Shown: piece after piece, positions 25,691-35,655 of the stretch
Layout: every line of letters starts with the position of its first letter
How positions within the stretch are numbered: the stretch's first letter is position 1
Assembly (NCBI RefSeq): GCF_023078475.1
Contig: NZ_CP095741.1
Coordinates: 4,558,501-4,622,500 of the forward strand
Source of the DNA: Luteibacter aegosomaticola
Lineage (GTDB): Bacteria; Pseudomonadota; Gammaproteobacteria; Xanthomonadales; Rhodanobacteraceae
Reading direction: 5' to 3'
Length of the DNA stretch: 64,000 bases
Notes under the pieces: generated by a model
Seen by the model: the letters and a program-made list of their open reading frames with translations, nothing else
Databases searched by the model: none
What the model was told of the DNA's origin: nothing
Made by a program: the position numbers and the translations under genes

Positions 25691-27225
25691 TGATGATGGC
25701 GACGACCGCGCCACGCCTGGAATTCCGGCATATCGGAAAGACCTTCCCCGGCGTGCGCGCGCTCGGCGACGTGGGCTTCAGCGTGCGCGCCGGTAGCGTG
25801 CACGGCCTGCTCGGCGAGAACGGGGCGGGCAAGTCCACGATGATGAAGATCCTCGGCGGGGAGTACATCCCCGACGAGGGCGAAGTCGCCATCGATGGCC
25901 AGGTGATGCAGTTCCGCAGCGCCGCCGACGCCATCGGCGCCGGCGTCGCGGTCATCCACCAGGAGCTGCAGTACGTACCCGAACTCTCCGTCATGGAGAA
26001 CCTGCTGCTCGGCCGGCTGCCCACGCGTTTCGGCATGGTCGACCGGCGCAAGGCGCTGGCCTGGGTGCGCGAGCGGCTGGATGCGCTCGGCGTGGATCTC
26101 GACCCGCGCGCCCGCCTGAAGTCGCTCTCCATCGGCCAACGTCAGATGGTGGAGATCGTGAAAGCGATCCTCCGCGACGCGAAGATCCTCGCCCTCGATG
26201 AGCCCACCAGTTCGCTATCCCATCGCGAGACCGAAGTGCTGTTCCGCCTGGTCAACGACCTGCGCGCGCAGGGCAAGGCCATGATCTACATTTCGCATCG
26301 CCTCGATGAAATCTTCGAGCTGTGCGATGCCGCGACAATTTTCCGCGATGGCCGCAAGGTCGCCGATTTCGACACGCTGGAAGGCGTGAGCCGCGACACG
26401 CTCGTGCAGCGCATGGTCGGCCGCGACATCGGTGACATCTTCGGCTACAAGCCGCGCGAACACGGCAAGGTGCGTCTTGCTGTGAACGGTGTGAGCGGCC
26501 GCGCCGTGCCGCAGCCCATCAGCTTCGACGTGCGCGCCGGCGAGATCGTCGGCTTCTTCGGCCTCGTCGGTGCCGGCCGTTCGGAAGTGATGCGGGTCAT
26601 TTACGGTGCCGACCGTCGCCTGGGTGGCGAGGTGAGCGTCGATGGCCAGCCGGTCAAGGGCTCGACCATTCGCGATGCGATCCGCAAGGGCCTCGTGTTC
26701 TGCCCGGAGGATCGCAAGGAAGAAGGCATCATCGGCGTGCGCTCGGTAGCCGAAAACATCAACATCAGCACGCGCCGTAACCACCTCACGGCCGGGCTGT
26801 TCGTCAACGATCGCAACGAAGCCCGCATCGCGGATACCTTCATCGAACGCCTGCGCATCCGCACCCCGAACCGCCGCCAGGAAATCCGCCTGCTCTCGGG
26901 CGGCAACCAGCAGAAAGCCGTGCTCTCGCGCTGGCTGGCAGAGAAAGACCTGCGCGTGCTGATCGTCGACGAACCCACCCGCGGCATCGATGTCGGTGCG
27001 AAGAACGAAATCTACAACGTGCTCTACGAACTGGCCGGCCGCGGCGTCGCCGTGGTGATGATCTCCAGCGAGCTGCCCGAGGTCCTGGGCGTCTCCGACC
27101 GGGTCATCACCATGTGCCGCGGGCGGATCACCGCCCAGTTCAACCGTGGCGAAGCGAGCGAGGAGAACGTCCTTGCCGCCGCGCTGCCCGAAGGCGCCAG
27201 CGCCACCCCATTAAGGAATGCTTGA
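25690..27225 (+). CDS. araG: Sugar ABC transporter ATP-binding protein, AraG-like
   Basis: The 511-residue protein has two tandem nucleotide-binding domains. The first has [23 protein letters not shown] and [10 protein letters not shown]. The second has a degenerate P-loop ([10 protein letters not shown]) but a full signature ([15 protein letters not shown]) and [11 protein letters not shown]. This is the standard design of monosaccharide importers. ATG 25690 overlaps the araF stop by one base; ATG 25693 or 25696 are equally possible. Confidence 0.93.
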   Translation: MMMATTAPRLEFRHIGKTFPGVRALGDVGFSVRAGSVHGLLGENGAGKSTMMKILGGEYIPDEGEVAIDGQVMQFRSAADAIGAGVAVIHQELQYVPELSVMENLLLGRLPTRFGMVDRRKALAWVRERLDALGVDLDPRARLKSLSIGQRQMVEIVKAILRDAKILALDEPTSSLSHRETEVLFRLVNDLRAQGKAMIYISHRLDEIFELCDAATIFRDGRKVADFDTLEGVSRDTLVQRMVGRDIGDIFGYKPREHGKVRLAVNGVSGRAVPQPISFDVRAGEIVGFFGLVGAGRSEVMRVIYGADRRLGGEVSVDGQPVKGSTIRDAIRKGLVFCPEDRKEEGIIGVRSVAENINISTRRNHLTAGLFVNDRNEARIADTFIERLRIRTPNRRQEIRLLSGGNQQKAVLSRWLAEKDLRVLIVDEPTRGIDVGAKNEIYNVLYELAGRGVAVVMISSELPEVLGVSDRVITMCRGRITAQFNRGEASEENVLAAALPEGASATPLRNA

Positions 27226-27229
27226 AGCC

Positions 27230-28231
27230 ATGACCGAGACCAACGCCGCCGCCATCGGGGCTGCCCGCGAGACGCAGGCTGACCGCCGCCGCGCCCTGCT
27301 CTGGCAGATCGTGGACGATTACAGCCTGATCCTGATCTTCATCGTGCTGTTCGCCGTGCTCAGCTTCACGGTGCAGTACTTCTTCAGCTGGGACAACATC
27401 GTTGGCCTCGCGCTCTCCGTGTCACAGATCGGCATGGTGGCCTGCACCATGATGTTCTGCCTGGCCTCGCGCGACTTCGACCTGTCGGTCGGCTCGGTGG
27501 TGGCGTTCTCCGGCGTGCTCTGTGCCATCGTGGCGAACGCCACGGGCAGCGTTACGCTCGGCATCGCCGCCAGCCTCGTCGCCGGCGCCGCCATCGGTGC
27601 TTTCAACGGCGTGGTCATCGCCAAGCTCAAGATCAACGCGCTGATCACCACGCTGGCCACCATGGAGATCGTCCGCGGTCTGGCCTTCATCACCTCGCAG
27701 GGCCAGGCGGTCGGCGTCACCAGCGAAGCCTTCTTCACCCTCGGCGCGCTCGAACTATTCGGCCTGCCAGTGCCCGTGTGGATCACCGTGGCCTGCTTCG
27801 CGGTGTTCGGCGTGCTGCTGAACAAGACCATCTACGGCCGCAACACCCTCGCCATCGGTGGTAACCCCGATGCCGCGCGACTGGCAGGCGTCTCCGTGGA
27901 CCGCGTGCGCATCGCCATCTTCCTGATCCAGGGCGCCGTGGCAGCCCTTGCCGGCATCATCCTGGCCTCGCGCATGACCAGCGGCCAGCCCAACGCGGGC
28001 GAGGGTTTCGAGCTGGATGTGATCTCCGCGTGTGTGCTGGGTAGCGTCTCCCTCATGGGCGGCCGTGCGACCATCAGCGGCGTGCTCGTTGGCGTTCTCA
28101 TCATGGGCACTGTGCAGAATGCCATGAGCCTTTTGAATATCGACGCCTTCTACCAGTACGTCGTCCGCGGCACGATCCTGCTGATTGCCGTGCTGGTGGA
28201 CCAGCTCAAGAACCGCAGGCAATCCCGCTAA
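27230..28231 (+). CDS. araH: Sugar ABC transporter permease, AraH-like
   Basis: The 333-residue permease is very close to AraH in its cytoplasmic loop and helices (MMFCLASRDFDLSVGS, VIAKLKINALITTLATMEIV, IAGIILASRMTSGQPNAG). About eight to ten membrane helices are present. The start at 27230 is preferred over ATG 27218, whose AAGGA would touch the start codon. The stop overlaps the lactonase ATG by one base. Confidence 0.92.
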   Translation: MTETNAAAIGAARETQADRRRALLWQIVDDYSLILIFIVLFAVLSFTVQYFFSWDNIVGLALSVSQIGMVACTMMFCLASRDFDLSVGSVVAFSGVLCAIVANATGSVTLGIAASLVAGAAIGAFNGVVIAKLKINALITTLATMEIVRGLAFITSQGQAVGVTSEAFFTLGALELFGLPVPVWITVACFAVFGVLLNKTIYGRNTLAIGGNPDAARLAGVSVDRVRIAIFLIQGAVAALAGIILASRMTSGQPNAGEGFELDVISACVLGSVSLMGGRATISGVLVGVLIMGTVQNAMSLLNIDAFYQYVVRGTILLIAVLVDQLKNRRQSR

Positions 28232-29124
28232 TGACCGACTCGTTCAAACCGCTCTCCGAACACCGCCAGGCGCATGCCGAAGGGGTGATCTGGGACGATC
28301 TCGCCAACGTGGTGCGCTGGACCGACATCGCCACCTCGCACATGTACGCTTATGACCCGGCCACGGGCCATGTGAGCGAGGCGAAGCTCCCGGCACGCGT
28401 GTGCTGCTTCGCCCTCACCCACGAGAAGGGCGTGCTGCTGCTCGCGATGGAGAAGCAGATCGCCCGCTACGACACGCGCGACGGCTCCCTGCGGGTGCTC
28501 GAGGATATCGAGCCGGAGATTCTCGGCACGCGCGCCAACGATGGCCGCTGCGACCGTGGCGGCAACCTCATCTTCGGCACGCTCAATGAAGCCGGCCCGG
28601 AGAAGGTCGCCTCCTTCTGGCGCTATACCTACGACGGCCAGCTGAGCCGCCTGGCGCTGCCTAAGGCCGCGATCACCAACAGCATCTGCTTCAGCCCTGA
28701 CGGCGGCACGATGTATTTCACGGACTCGCCCACCGCGCAGATCATGGCTTGCGATTACGACGCGGCCAGCGGTGAAGTGGACCGGATCCGTGTGTTCACC
28801 GAGCTGCGCAAGGGCATGGAGCCAGATGGTTCCACCATCGACGCCGATGGCTTCCTGTGGAACGCCGAATGGGGCGCCTCGCGCGTGGTGCGTTACACCC
28901 CGGATGGGCGCATCGACACCACCATCGAACTGCCCGCCCGCCAGCCGAGCTGCGTCACCTTCGCCGGCCCCGCGCTGGATCGCATGGTGATCACCTCCGC
29001 TTCCAAGTACCTGGACGAGGCCATCGTGAAAGAGGAGCCGCGCAACGGCGCCATCTTCATCGGCACGCCGCCGCGCGGCCACGGCCTCCCCGAAGCTCGT
29101 TACGGACAAGAGGTAGCTGCATGA
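28231..29124 (+). CDS. SMP-30/regucalcin-family sugar lactonase
   Basis: The 297-residue six-blade propeller protein has metal ligands expected at Glu17 (HAEGVIWD), the Asn of TRANDGRCD, Asn in ITNSICFSPD and Asp in FTDSPTA. It hydrolyses an aldonolactone. Placement between the importer and a sugar dehydrogenase indicates galactono- or arabinonolactonase. The ATGA overlap with the next gene indicates coupled translation. Confidence 0.88.
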   Translation: MTDSFKPLSEHRQAHAEGVIWDDLANVVRWTDIATSHMYAYDPATGHVSEAKLPARVCCFALTHEKGVLLLAMEKQIARYDTRDGSLRVLEDIEPEILGTRANDGRCDRGGNLIFGTLNEAGPEKVASFWRYTYDGQLSRLALPKAAITNSICFSPDGGTMYFTDSPTAQIMACDYDAASGEVDRIRVFTELRKGMEPDGSTIDADGFLWNAEWGASRVVRYTPDGRIDTTIELPARQPSCVTFAGPALDRMVITSASKYLDEAIVKEEPRNGAIFIGTPPRGHGLPEARYGQEVAA

Positions 29125-29930
29125 GCACCGCTGTGAAACCCGATCCGCGTACCACCCCGCTGCCGCGCCTCGCGGGCAAGGTCGCCATCGTCACCGGCGC
29201 CACCCAGGGCATCGGCGCGGCCACGGCGAAGCTGTTTGCCGCCCACGGTGCCTCGGTCGTGCTCAACGTGCTTGAGGACAACGCCCAGGCGCGCAAGACG
29301 CTTGAGGAGCTCAACACCGAGCACGCCATGCTGTTCCAGGCCGACGTCACCGATCCCGCCGCGATCCAGCGCATGGTCGATGCGGCCACCGAACGCTTCG
29401 GCGCACCGGACGTACTGGTGAACAACGCCGGTATCAACGTGTTCAACGAGCCGCTCTCGCTCACCGACGAGGAATGGACCCGCTGCTTCGAGGTCGACCT
29501 CAAGGGTGCGTGGAACTGCGCGAAGGCCGTGCTGCCCGGCATGCTCAAGGTGGGTCATGGCAGCATCATCAATATCGCGTCGGTGCACGGCCACAAGATC
29601 ATCCCGCACTGCTTCCCCTACCCGGTGGCGAAGCACGGCCTGATCGGCCTCACCAAGGCCCTGGGCCTGGAGTACGCCGCGAAGAACATCCGCGTGAACT
29701 CGATCTCGCCCGGCCTGGTGCTCACCGCCATCGCCGAGGCCGGTTTTGCCGCCGCGGCGGATCCCGTCGCCGAGCGCCGCAAGCAGACCGAGATCCTGCC
29801 CAACAAGCGGATCGGCGAGCCGGAGGAGATCGCCTATACGGCGCTGTTCCTCGCCTCCGACGAAGCCCGCTATATCAACGCCGCCGACATCCGCATCGAT
29901 GGCGGTCGTTCGCAGCTCTACCACGAGTAA
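29121..29930 (+). CDS. Short-chain dehydrogenase, probable D-galactose (L-arabinose) 1-dehydrogenase
   Basis: The 269-residue SDR carries TGATQGIG (coenzyme site), NNAGINVFN, IASVHG and the catalytic YPVAK. It probably oxidises the aldose C1 to the lactone. The operon encodes every later step of galactose oxidation, so galactose is the favoured substrate. ATG 29121 overlaps the lactonase stop. Specificity cannot be read from the sequence. Confidence 0.85.
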   Translation: MSTAVKPDPRTTPLPRLAGKVAIVTGATQGIGAATAKLFAAHGASVVLNVLEDNAQARKTLEELNTEHAMLFQADVTDPAAIQRMVDAATERFGAPDVLVNNAGINVFNEPLSLTDEEWTRCFEVDLKGAWNCAKAVLPGMLKVGHGSIINIASVHGHKIIPHCFPYPVAKHGLIGLTKALGLEYAAKNIRVNSISPGLVLTAIAEAGFAAAADPVAERRKQTEILPNKRIGEPEEIAYTALFLASDEARYINAADIRIDGGRSQLYHE

Positions 29931-29934
29931 CCCC

Positions 29935-30546
29935 ATGGCCTGGCCGACTGCCCTCCCCCTTATCGCCATCCTCCGCGGCATCACCCCCGATGAGGTCGTC
30001 GCCCACGTCGAGGCGCTGATCGAATCCGGTTTCGATGCCATCGAAGTACCACTGAACTCGCCGGACTGGCAGCGCAGCATCCCCCTGGCCGTGGAAGCCG
30101 CGGGCGACCGCGCCCTGGTCGGGGCTGGCACCGTGCTCACCCCGGAAGACGTGGACCGCGTCGCCGACCTGGGCGGCACCCTGCTGGTCACCCCCAATAC
30201 CGACCCTGAGGTGATCCGCCAGGGCCGGGCCCGGGGCATGTACACCTCGATCGGCTTCACCACCCCGAGCGAGGCGTTCACCGCCCTGAAAGCCGGCGCC
30301 CAGTCGCTGAAGCTGTTCCCGGCCAGCGTTTACGGCCCCTCGTACATCAAGGCCATTCGTGCCGTTTTACCCCCGGATATTCCCGTTTTGGCGGTGGGCG
30401 GCGTGACGCCGGAAAATGTAGGACAATTCCTCGACGCGGGTTGTATCGGCGCGGGGCTCGGCGGCGATCTGTACAAGCCGGGCCAACCGGTGTCGCGTAC
30501 TCGCGAGCGGGCAGAAGCCTTCGTCAAAGCCTACCGATCCGTCTAA
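29935..30546 (+). CDS. dgoA: 2-dehydro-3-deoxy-6-phosphogalactonate aldolase
   Basis: The 203-residue class I aldolase has the catalytic Glu in [11 protein letters not shown], the phosphate loop and the Schiff-base lysine in [12 protein letters not shown]. It splits KDPGal to pyruvate and glyceraldehyde-3-phosphate. The LNSP motif distinguishes DgoA from the gluconate-type Eda, which usually has LRTP. It begins 4 bases after the dehydrogenase stop. Confidence 0.92.
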   Translation: MAWPTALPLIAILRGITPDEVVAHVEALIESGFDAIEVPLNSPDWQRSIPLAVEAAGDRALVGAGTVLTPEDVDRVADLGGTLLVTPNTDPEVIRQGRARGMYTSIGFTTPSEAFTALKAGAQSLKLFPASVYGPSYIKAIRAVLPPDIPVLAVGGVTPENVGQFLDAGCIGAGLGGDLYKPGQPVSRTRERAEAFVKAYRSV

Positions 30547-30557
30547 CCGGCCAAAGC

Positions 30558-31709
30558 ATGAAAGTCACCAAGATCACCACGTACCGCGTCGCACCCCGCT
30601 GGATGTTCCTCAAAATGGAAACCGACGAAGGCGTGGTCGGCTGGGGCGAGCCCGTCGTCGAAGGCCGTGCACGCACGGTGGAAGCGGCGGTGCACGAACT
30701 CTCCGAGATGGTGATCGGTAAGGATCCGTCGCGGATCAACGACATCTGGCAGCAGATGTATCGCGGCGGCTTCTATCGCGGTGGCGCCGTCTTCATGAGC
30801 GCCATGGCCGGCATCGACCAGGCGCTATGGGATATCAAGGGCAAGGTGCTCAACGCACCGGTCTACGAGTTGCTCGGTGGCCGCGTCCGCGATCGCATGA
30901 AGACCTACTGCTGGGTCGGCGGCGATCGTCCGGCCGACATCATCGCGCAGATGAAAGAACGCCTGGCCCACGGCTTCGATACGTTCAAGATGAACGGTTG
31001 CGAGGAGATGAGCATCATCGCCTCGAGCAAGCACATCGATGCGGCGGTGGCCAAGGTCGCCGAGATCCGCGAAGCCTTCGGCAACAGCATCGAGTTTGGC
31101 CTCGATTTCCACGGCCGCGTTTCCGCGCCGATGGCCAAGGTGCTGGTGAAGGAACTGGAACCGTACCGTCCCCTCTTCATCGAAGAGCCGGTGCTGGCCG
31201 AGCAGGCCGAGTACTACCCGCGTATTGCCGCGGCCACGTCCATCCCGATTGCTGCGGGCGAGCGCATGTATTCGCGCTTCGAGTTCAAGGCGGTGCTGGA
31301 GCGTGGTGGTATTTCGATCCTGCAGCCGGATCTTTCGCATGCGGGTGGCATCACCGAGTGCGTGAAGATCGCGGCGATGGCTGAAGCCTACGACGTGGCA
31401 CTCGCGCCGCACTGCCCGCTGGGCCCAATCGCCCTGGCCGCGTGCCTGCACGTCGACTTCGTCAGCTGGAACGCCACGCTGCAGGAACAGAGCATGGGCA
31501 TCCACTACAACAAGGGCGGCGAGGTGCTCGACTACGTCCGCAACAAGGACGCGCTCAAGCTCGACGACGGCGGCTACGCCCAGCCGTTCACCGGCCCGGG
31601 CCTCGGTATCGATGTGAACGAAGAGCTGATCATCGAGCGCAGCCGCGAGGTCCAGGACTGGCGCAATCCGCTGTGGCGCCATGCGGATGGGTCGGTCGCC
31701 GAGTGGTAA
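30558..31709 (+). CDS. dgoD: D-galactonate dehydratase
   Basis: The 383-residue enolase-superfamily protein starts [38 protein letters not shown], as in DgoD. Metal ligands lie in [14 protein letters not shown] and AAGERMYSR, with the catalytic His in [10 protein letters not shown]. It dehydrates galactonate to 2-keto-3-deoxygalactonate, the DgoK substrate. It is the last gene of the operon; a REP cluster follows. Confidence 0.95.
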   Translation: MKVTKITTYRVAPRWMFLKMETDEGVVGWGEPVVEGRARTVEAAVHELSEMVIGKDPSRINDIWQQMYRGGFYRGGAVFMSAMAGIDQALWDIKGKVLNAPVYELLGGRVRDRMKTYCWVGGDRPADIIAQMKERLAHGFDTFKMNGCEEMSIIASSKHIDAAVAKVAEIREAFGNSIEFGLDFHGRVSAPMAKVLVKELEPYRPLFIEEPVLAEQAEYYPRIAAATSIPIAAGERMYSRFEFKAVLERGGISILQPDLSHAGGITECVKIAAMAEAYDVALAPHCPLGPIALAACLHVDFVSWNATLQEQSMGIHYNKGGEVLDYVRNKDALKLDDGGYAQPFTGPGLGIDVNEELIIERSREVQDWRNPLWRHADGSVAEW

Positions 31710-31725
31710 GAGCCGCCTGACGGCG

Positions 31726-31926
31726 GATCGCGTGCAAGCACGCTCCTACATGGGCCATCGAGCCCCCTGTAGGAGCTCACCCTGTGAGCGACGCCGTTCG
31801 CGGAAGCACATCAGGGCTGTAGCGTTATCGCGAAAGATGTCGCCCACAGGGTGGGCTCCTACGTTTAGCGTCGTCGGCCTGGATTGCCGGGCGGCTCCTT
31901 GTGGGAGCGCGCTTGTGCGCGATCGG
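31726..31926. repeat. REP cluster after the sugar operon
   Basis: There is a single inverted copy (31726-31749), an inverted pair (31769-31862) and another copy (31901-31926) inside the 3' end of the rluE-like gene. The pair probably serves as the boundary between the two convergent transcripts. Confidence 0.85.
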
Positions 31927-32458
31927 ATTCAAGGACGCGCGTCTCGCCCGAAGCGAGGCCGTCCAATCGATACTCGCCAACCGCCTCGCGAATCAGCCGC
32001 AGTGTCGGCAAGCCCACGGCAGCCGTCATGCGCCGCACCTGGCGGTTCCGGCCTTCTTTCAAGGTAATCCTTAACCACGCATCCGGCACCGTCTTGCGAA
32101 AACGCACGGGCGGATCGCGCGGCCACAGCCACTCGGGTTCGTCGATCAGTTCGGCGCGTGCCGGCAACGTGGGCCCATCATTCAACACGACGCCACGGCG
32201 CAGCTTTTCCAGCGCTTCTTCAGTCGGCGTGCCTTCGACCATCACCACGTACGTCTTCGGCTGCTTGTGCTTTGGATCGGCAAGGCGGTGCTGCAGCTTG
32301 CCGTCGTCGGTAAGCAGCAGCAGTCCTTCGCTATCGTGGTCCAGGCGCCCAGCGGCGTAGACGCCTTTCTGCGGTACGAAGTCGGCCAGCGTGCGCCGGC
32401 CGGCTTCGTCGGTGAACTGGCAGAGCACCCCGAAGGGTTTGTTCAGGGCGACCAGCAC
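31865..32458 (-). CDS. rluE: 23S rRNA pseudouridine synthase, RsuA/RluE family
   Basis: The 197-residue protein has the catalytic segment [18 protein letters not shown] (Asp nucleophile) and [23 protein letters not shown], without an N-terminal S4 domain, as in RluE. RluE modifies U2457 of 23S rRNA. The ATG follows the stop of the methyltransferase-like gene. The C-terminal [13 protein letters not shown] is translated from a REP element, extending the normal end. Confidence 0.88.
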   Translation of the reverse strand: MLVALNKPFGVLCQFTDEAGRRTLADFVPQKGVYAAGRLDHDSEGLLLLTDDGKLQHRLADPKHKQPKTYVVMVEGTPTEEALEKLRRGVVLNDGPTLPARAELIDEPEWLWPRDPPVRFRKTVPDAWLRITLKEGRNRQVRRMTAAVGLPTLRLIREAVGEYRLDGLASGETRVLESDRAQARSHKEPPGNPGRRR

Positions 32459-32459
32459 C

Positions 32460-33296
32460 TTACTTCGCGGGCTTCACGAAACGCAGGGTCATGCGGTCGG
32501 ATTCACCGATGGCCGTGTACTTCGCCTTGTCCTGCTCACCCAGTTCGTACGTCGGCGGCAGGGTCCAGACGCCCTTCGGGTGGTCGTGGTTGTCCTTCGG
32601 GTTCGCGTTCACTTCGCTCTGGCCATCCAGCTTGAAGCCTGCATCGGTCGCGAGCTTGACCACGTACTCGGTCGGCAGGTAGCCGGTATTCACCACCTGG
32701 TCGAGGGTCTTGCCCTTGTCCGCGCGGTGATCTTCCACGCCCAGCACGCCGCCCGGCTTCAGCACCTTGAAGAAGGCCTTGAACATCGTCTCGGCGCTGC
32801 CATCGGCCGCCCAGTTATGCACGTTGCGGAAGGTCAGGACCATGTCGGCCGAGCCATCCGGGCCGAGCACCGGCTTCTTGTTGTCGAATTCGATCAGCTT
32901 GGCAGCCGAGTACTGCTGCGGACCGAACTTGAACTTGTTCTCGAGCGCCGTCTTGCTCTTCGAGCCCGGCGGCACGGCACCGATGTAGTGGCCATGCGCG
33001 TTGAGGTACGGCCCCAGGATCTCGGTGAACCAGCCGCCCGAAGGCCAGATCTCGATCACGGTCATGTCGGGGCGGATGCCGAAGAAGCTCAGCATCTCCT
33101 TGGGATGGCGGTACTGATCGCGGGCCGTGTTCTTCGGATCGCGCCACTTGCCGGCGATGGCGGCATCGAGCTGGGCTGCGGAGGCCTGGCTGGCGCTGGC
33201 CGGCGGGGTCGCCTGGGCCGGCTGGTCCGCGTCCATCGCCATGGCGGCGGCCGGGAGGGAGAGACCAACTAGACCTGCGAGGAGGAGCTTCTTCAT
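32460..33296 (-). CDS. Exported class I methyltransferase-like protein
   Basis: The 278-residue protein has a clear signal peptide ([20 protein letters not shown]) followed by a linker rich in Ala/Gln/Ser. The Rossmann-like part has [17 protein letters not shown] (SAM motif I with Pro-Ser in place of the usual Gly-x-Gly), LTFRNVHNW and [12 protein letters not shown]. Related proteins occur in many proteobacteria. Because the periplasm lacks SAM, the activity is uncertain. It is divergent from the TonB receptor gene. Confidence 0.82.
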   Translation of the reverse strand: MKKLLLAGLVGLSLPAAAMAMDADQPAQATPPASASQASAAQLDAAIAGKWRDPKNTARDQYRHPKEMLSFFGIRPDMTVIEIWPSGGWFTEILGPYLNAHGHYIGAVPPGSKSKTALENKFKFGPQQYSAAKLIEFDNKKPVLGPDGSADMVLTFRNVHNWAADGSAETMFKAFFKVLKPGGVLGVEDHRADKGKTLDQVVNTGYLPTEYVVKLATDAGFKLDGQSEVNANPKDNHDHPKGVWTLPPTYELGEQDKAKYTAIGESDRMTLRFVKPAK

Positions 33297-33419
33297 GGCA
33301 ACGACCACCGTGGGGGACAGGCCGGGAAGGCTAGCACGGCGCCCCTGCGACCACGTGTGCCTTGCGATCACCGTCACGCAGGATCAGCATCATGGGGTTT
33401 CCCCACAGGGAAGATCCCC

Positions 33420-35534
33420 ATGTATCCCCCCAAGACCCGTCTCCTCACGGGCGCCATCCTTTTTGCGCTGTCCGGCACCGCTGCCGCTCAGCAAGCCCAG
33501 CCGCTCACCCCGGTGGTCGTGACCGCCACCCGCACCGAGCAGACGCCGTACGACATCCCCGCGGCGATCGATTCCGTGGCGACGCCACCGGACGGCACGC
33601 TGGACGTGAACCTGTCCGAGCGGCTCCAGTCCATTCCGGGCGTCACCGCGCGTGACCGGCAGAACTACGCGCAGGACACCCAGATCTCGATCCGCGGTTT
33701 CGGTGCGCGTTCCACGTTCGGTATCCGCGGCATCCGTCTCTATACCGACGGCATCCCCGCCACGATGCCCGATGGCCAGGGCCAGGTAACCCACTTCAAC
33801 CTCGATTCGGCCGAACGCGTGGAAGTGCTGCGCGGGCCGTTTTCGGCGCTGTACGGCAACGCGTCCGGTGGCGTGATCCAGCTGTTCACCGCCGATGGCA
33901 CCGAGACACCCGAGGTGCGCTTCGGCGTCGCTGGCGGCAGCAATGGGGTGTTCCGTTCGTCGGTGAATGCGCGCGGCGTCGAAGGTCCGGTCGATTACAA
34001 CGTCGACCTCAGCCACTTCCGCACCAGCGGCTATCGCGACCACAGCGCCGCACGGCGCGAGTCGGGTAACGCCAAGATCGGCTGGAAGATCGACGACGAC
34101 CGCAAGCTCACCCTGGTCCTCAACGCCGTGGATATCCCGGGCGCGCAGGATCCGCTGGGCCTGACCAAGGCGCAGTTCCATGCCGATCCGCGTCAGGTTG
34201 CCAGCGTCGCCGACACGTACAACACGCGTAAGTCCGCCGACCAGCAGCAGGCCGGCCTGATTTACGACCAGCGCATCGACGATGCGAACAGCCTGCGCGT
34301 CATGACCTACTACGGCCAGCGCACGGTGACGCAGTACCTCTCCATCCCGGTGGCGACGCAGAAGGCGCAACCCGGCAATTCCGGCGGCGTGGTCGATCTC
34401 GGCAATGCTTACGGCGGCGGCGATGCCCGCTGGACCTGGCGCGATGAAGTGCTTGGCCGACCCTTCGAGCTAGCGGCCGGTGTCGCGTACGACAACCAGC
34501 ACCAGCATCGCCAGGGCTACAACAACTTCGTCGGCTCCGAGCTCGGCGTGCGCGGCGACCTGCGCCGCGACGAGATCGACCGCGTGTTCGATTTCGACCA
34601 GTACGCCCAGGCGACGTGGCGCGTGGCCGATGCGTGGACGCTGATGGGTGGCGTGCGTCATAGCAACGTGCACTTCAACTCGGACGACCGCTACATCGTG
34701 CCAGGCAACCCAGACGACAGCGGTTCGCAGCGCTATTCGGCCACCACGCCGGTATTCGGCGTGCTGTGGCGTGCGGCTTCGTGGGCACATGTCTACGCCA
34801 ACTGGGGGCGCGGCTTCGAAACGCCGACGTTCTCGGAGATCGGCTACCGCGCGGATGGTGGCGCGGGCCTCGCGTTCGACCTGCAGCCATCGAAGTCTCG
34901 CAATTCCGAAGTCGGCATCAAGCTGCAGCCTACCGACCGGATCAAGGCGGGCGTTGCATTGTTCCGTGCGGATAGCGATAACGAGCTGGCCGTGGCCACC
35001 AATGTGGGCGGCCGTACGACGTACCAGAACATCGCCCGCTCCCGCCGCCAGGGCATCGAGGCCTCGTTCGACGGCACGCTTGCCGACGACCTGCATCTCA
35101 TCGCGTCCTACACGCATCTCCAGGCCAGCTTCCGCTCACCGTTCCTTACCTGCGTCTCGGCGGGCTGCGCCGCACCCGATACGCCGGTGAATGCTGGCAC
35201 GCGCATTCCGGGCGTCCCGCGCTCCATGGGCTATGCCGCGCTGAAGTACGGGCAGGAGACCGGCGTGCAAGCCGGCATCGATATGAACGCCATGGGCGCG
35301 ACCACCGCCAATGACCTTGGCACGGCCGTGGCTCCGGGCTACGCGTTGTTCGGCCTGTCGGGCGGCTACGTGTTCGATAACGGCCCCTGGCGCGTCAACA
35401 CGTTCGGCCGCGTGGATAACCTCGCGAACCGCCACGTCATCGGTTCGGTCATCGTCAACGACGGCAACGGGCGCTATTTCGAGCCGGCACCCGGGCGGAC
35501 GTTCCTGGTGGGCGTGGACGTTACCTGGCGCTAA
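33420..35534 (+). CDS. TonB-dependent receptor (FecA/PhuR-like)
   Basis: The 704-residue protein has a signal peptide ending GTAAAQ, a TonB box-like TPVVVTATRTEQ, a plug (DTQISIRGFGARSTFGIRG, VEVLRGPFSALYGNASGGVIQLFT) and a barrel ending in VDVTWR. This plug pattern is close to receptors for ferric citrate, haem or copper-type ligands; the ligand is undefined. ATG 33420 has AGGGAAG upstream. It ends before a REP pair. Confidence 0.9.
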   Translation: MYPPKTRLLTGAILFALSGTAAAQQAQPLTPVVVTATRTEQTPYDIPAAIDSVATPPDGTLDVNLSERLQSIPGVTARDRQNYAQDTQISIRGFGARSTFGIRGIRLYTDGIPATMPDGQGQVTHFNLDSAERVEVLRGPFSALYGNASGGVIQLFTADGTETPEVRFGVAGGSNGVFRSSVNARGVEGPVDYNVDLSHFRTSGYRDHSAARRESGNAKIGWKIDDDRKLTLVLNAVDIPGAQDPLGLTKAQFHADPRQVASVADTYNTRKSADQQQAGLIYDQRIDDANSLRVMTYYGQRTVTQYLSIPVATQKAQPGNSGGVVDLGNAYGGGDARWTWRDEVLGRPFELAAGVAYDNQHQHRQGYNNFVGSELGVRGDLRRDEIDRVFDFDQYAQATWRVADAWTLMGGVRHSNVHFNSDDRYIVPGNPDDSGSQRYSATTPVFGVLWRAASWAHVYANWGRGFETPTFSEIGYRADGGAGLAFDLQPSKSRNSEVGIKLQPTDRIKAGVALFRADSDNELAVATNVGGRTTYQNIARSRRQGIEASFDGTLADDLHLIASYTHLQASFRSPFLTCVSAGCAAPDTPVNAGTRIPGVPRSMGYAALKYGQETGVQAGIDMNAMGATTANDLGTAVAPGYALFGLSGGYVFDNGPWRVNTFGRVDNLANRHVIGSVIVNDGNGRYFEPAPGRTFLVGVDVTWR

Positions 35535-35560
35535 CCCGTCGTCGCCCACACGGCCCCGCG

Positions 35561-35655
35561 GTAGGAGCCCACCCTGTGGGCGACATCTTTCGCGAAAGAG
35601 CAGCAGGGCCTGTAGCGTTATAGCGAAAGATGTCGCCCACAGGGTGGGCTCCTAC
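35561..35655. repeat. Inverted REP pair between convergent genes
   Basis: GTAGGAGCCCACCCTGTGGG and its inverted counterpart flank about 45 bases. The right end provides the TAG stop of the ABC-2 permease gene (35652-35654). It is likely the terminator for both sides. Confidence 0.9.
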
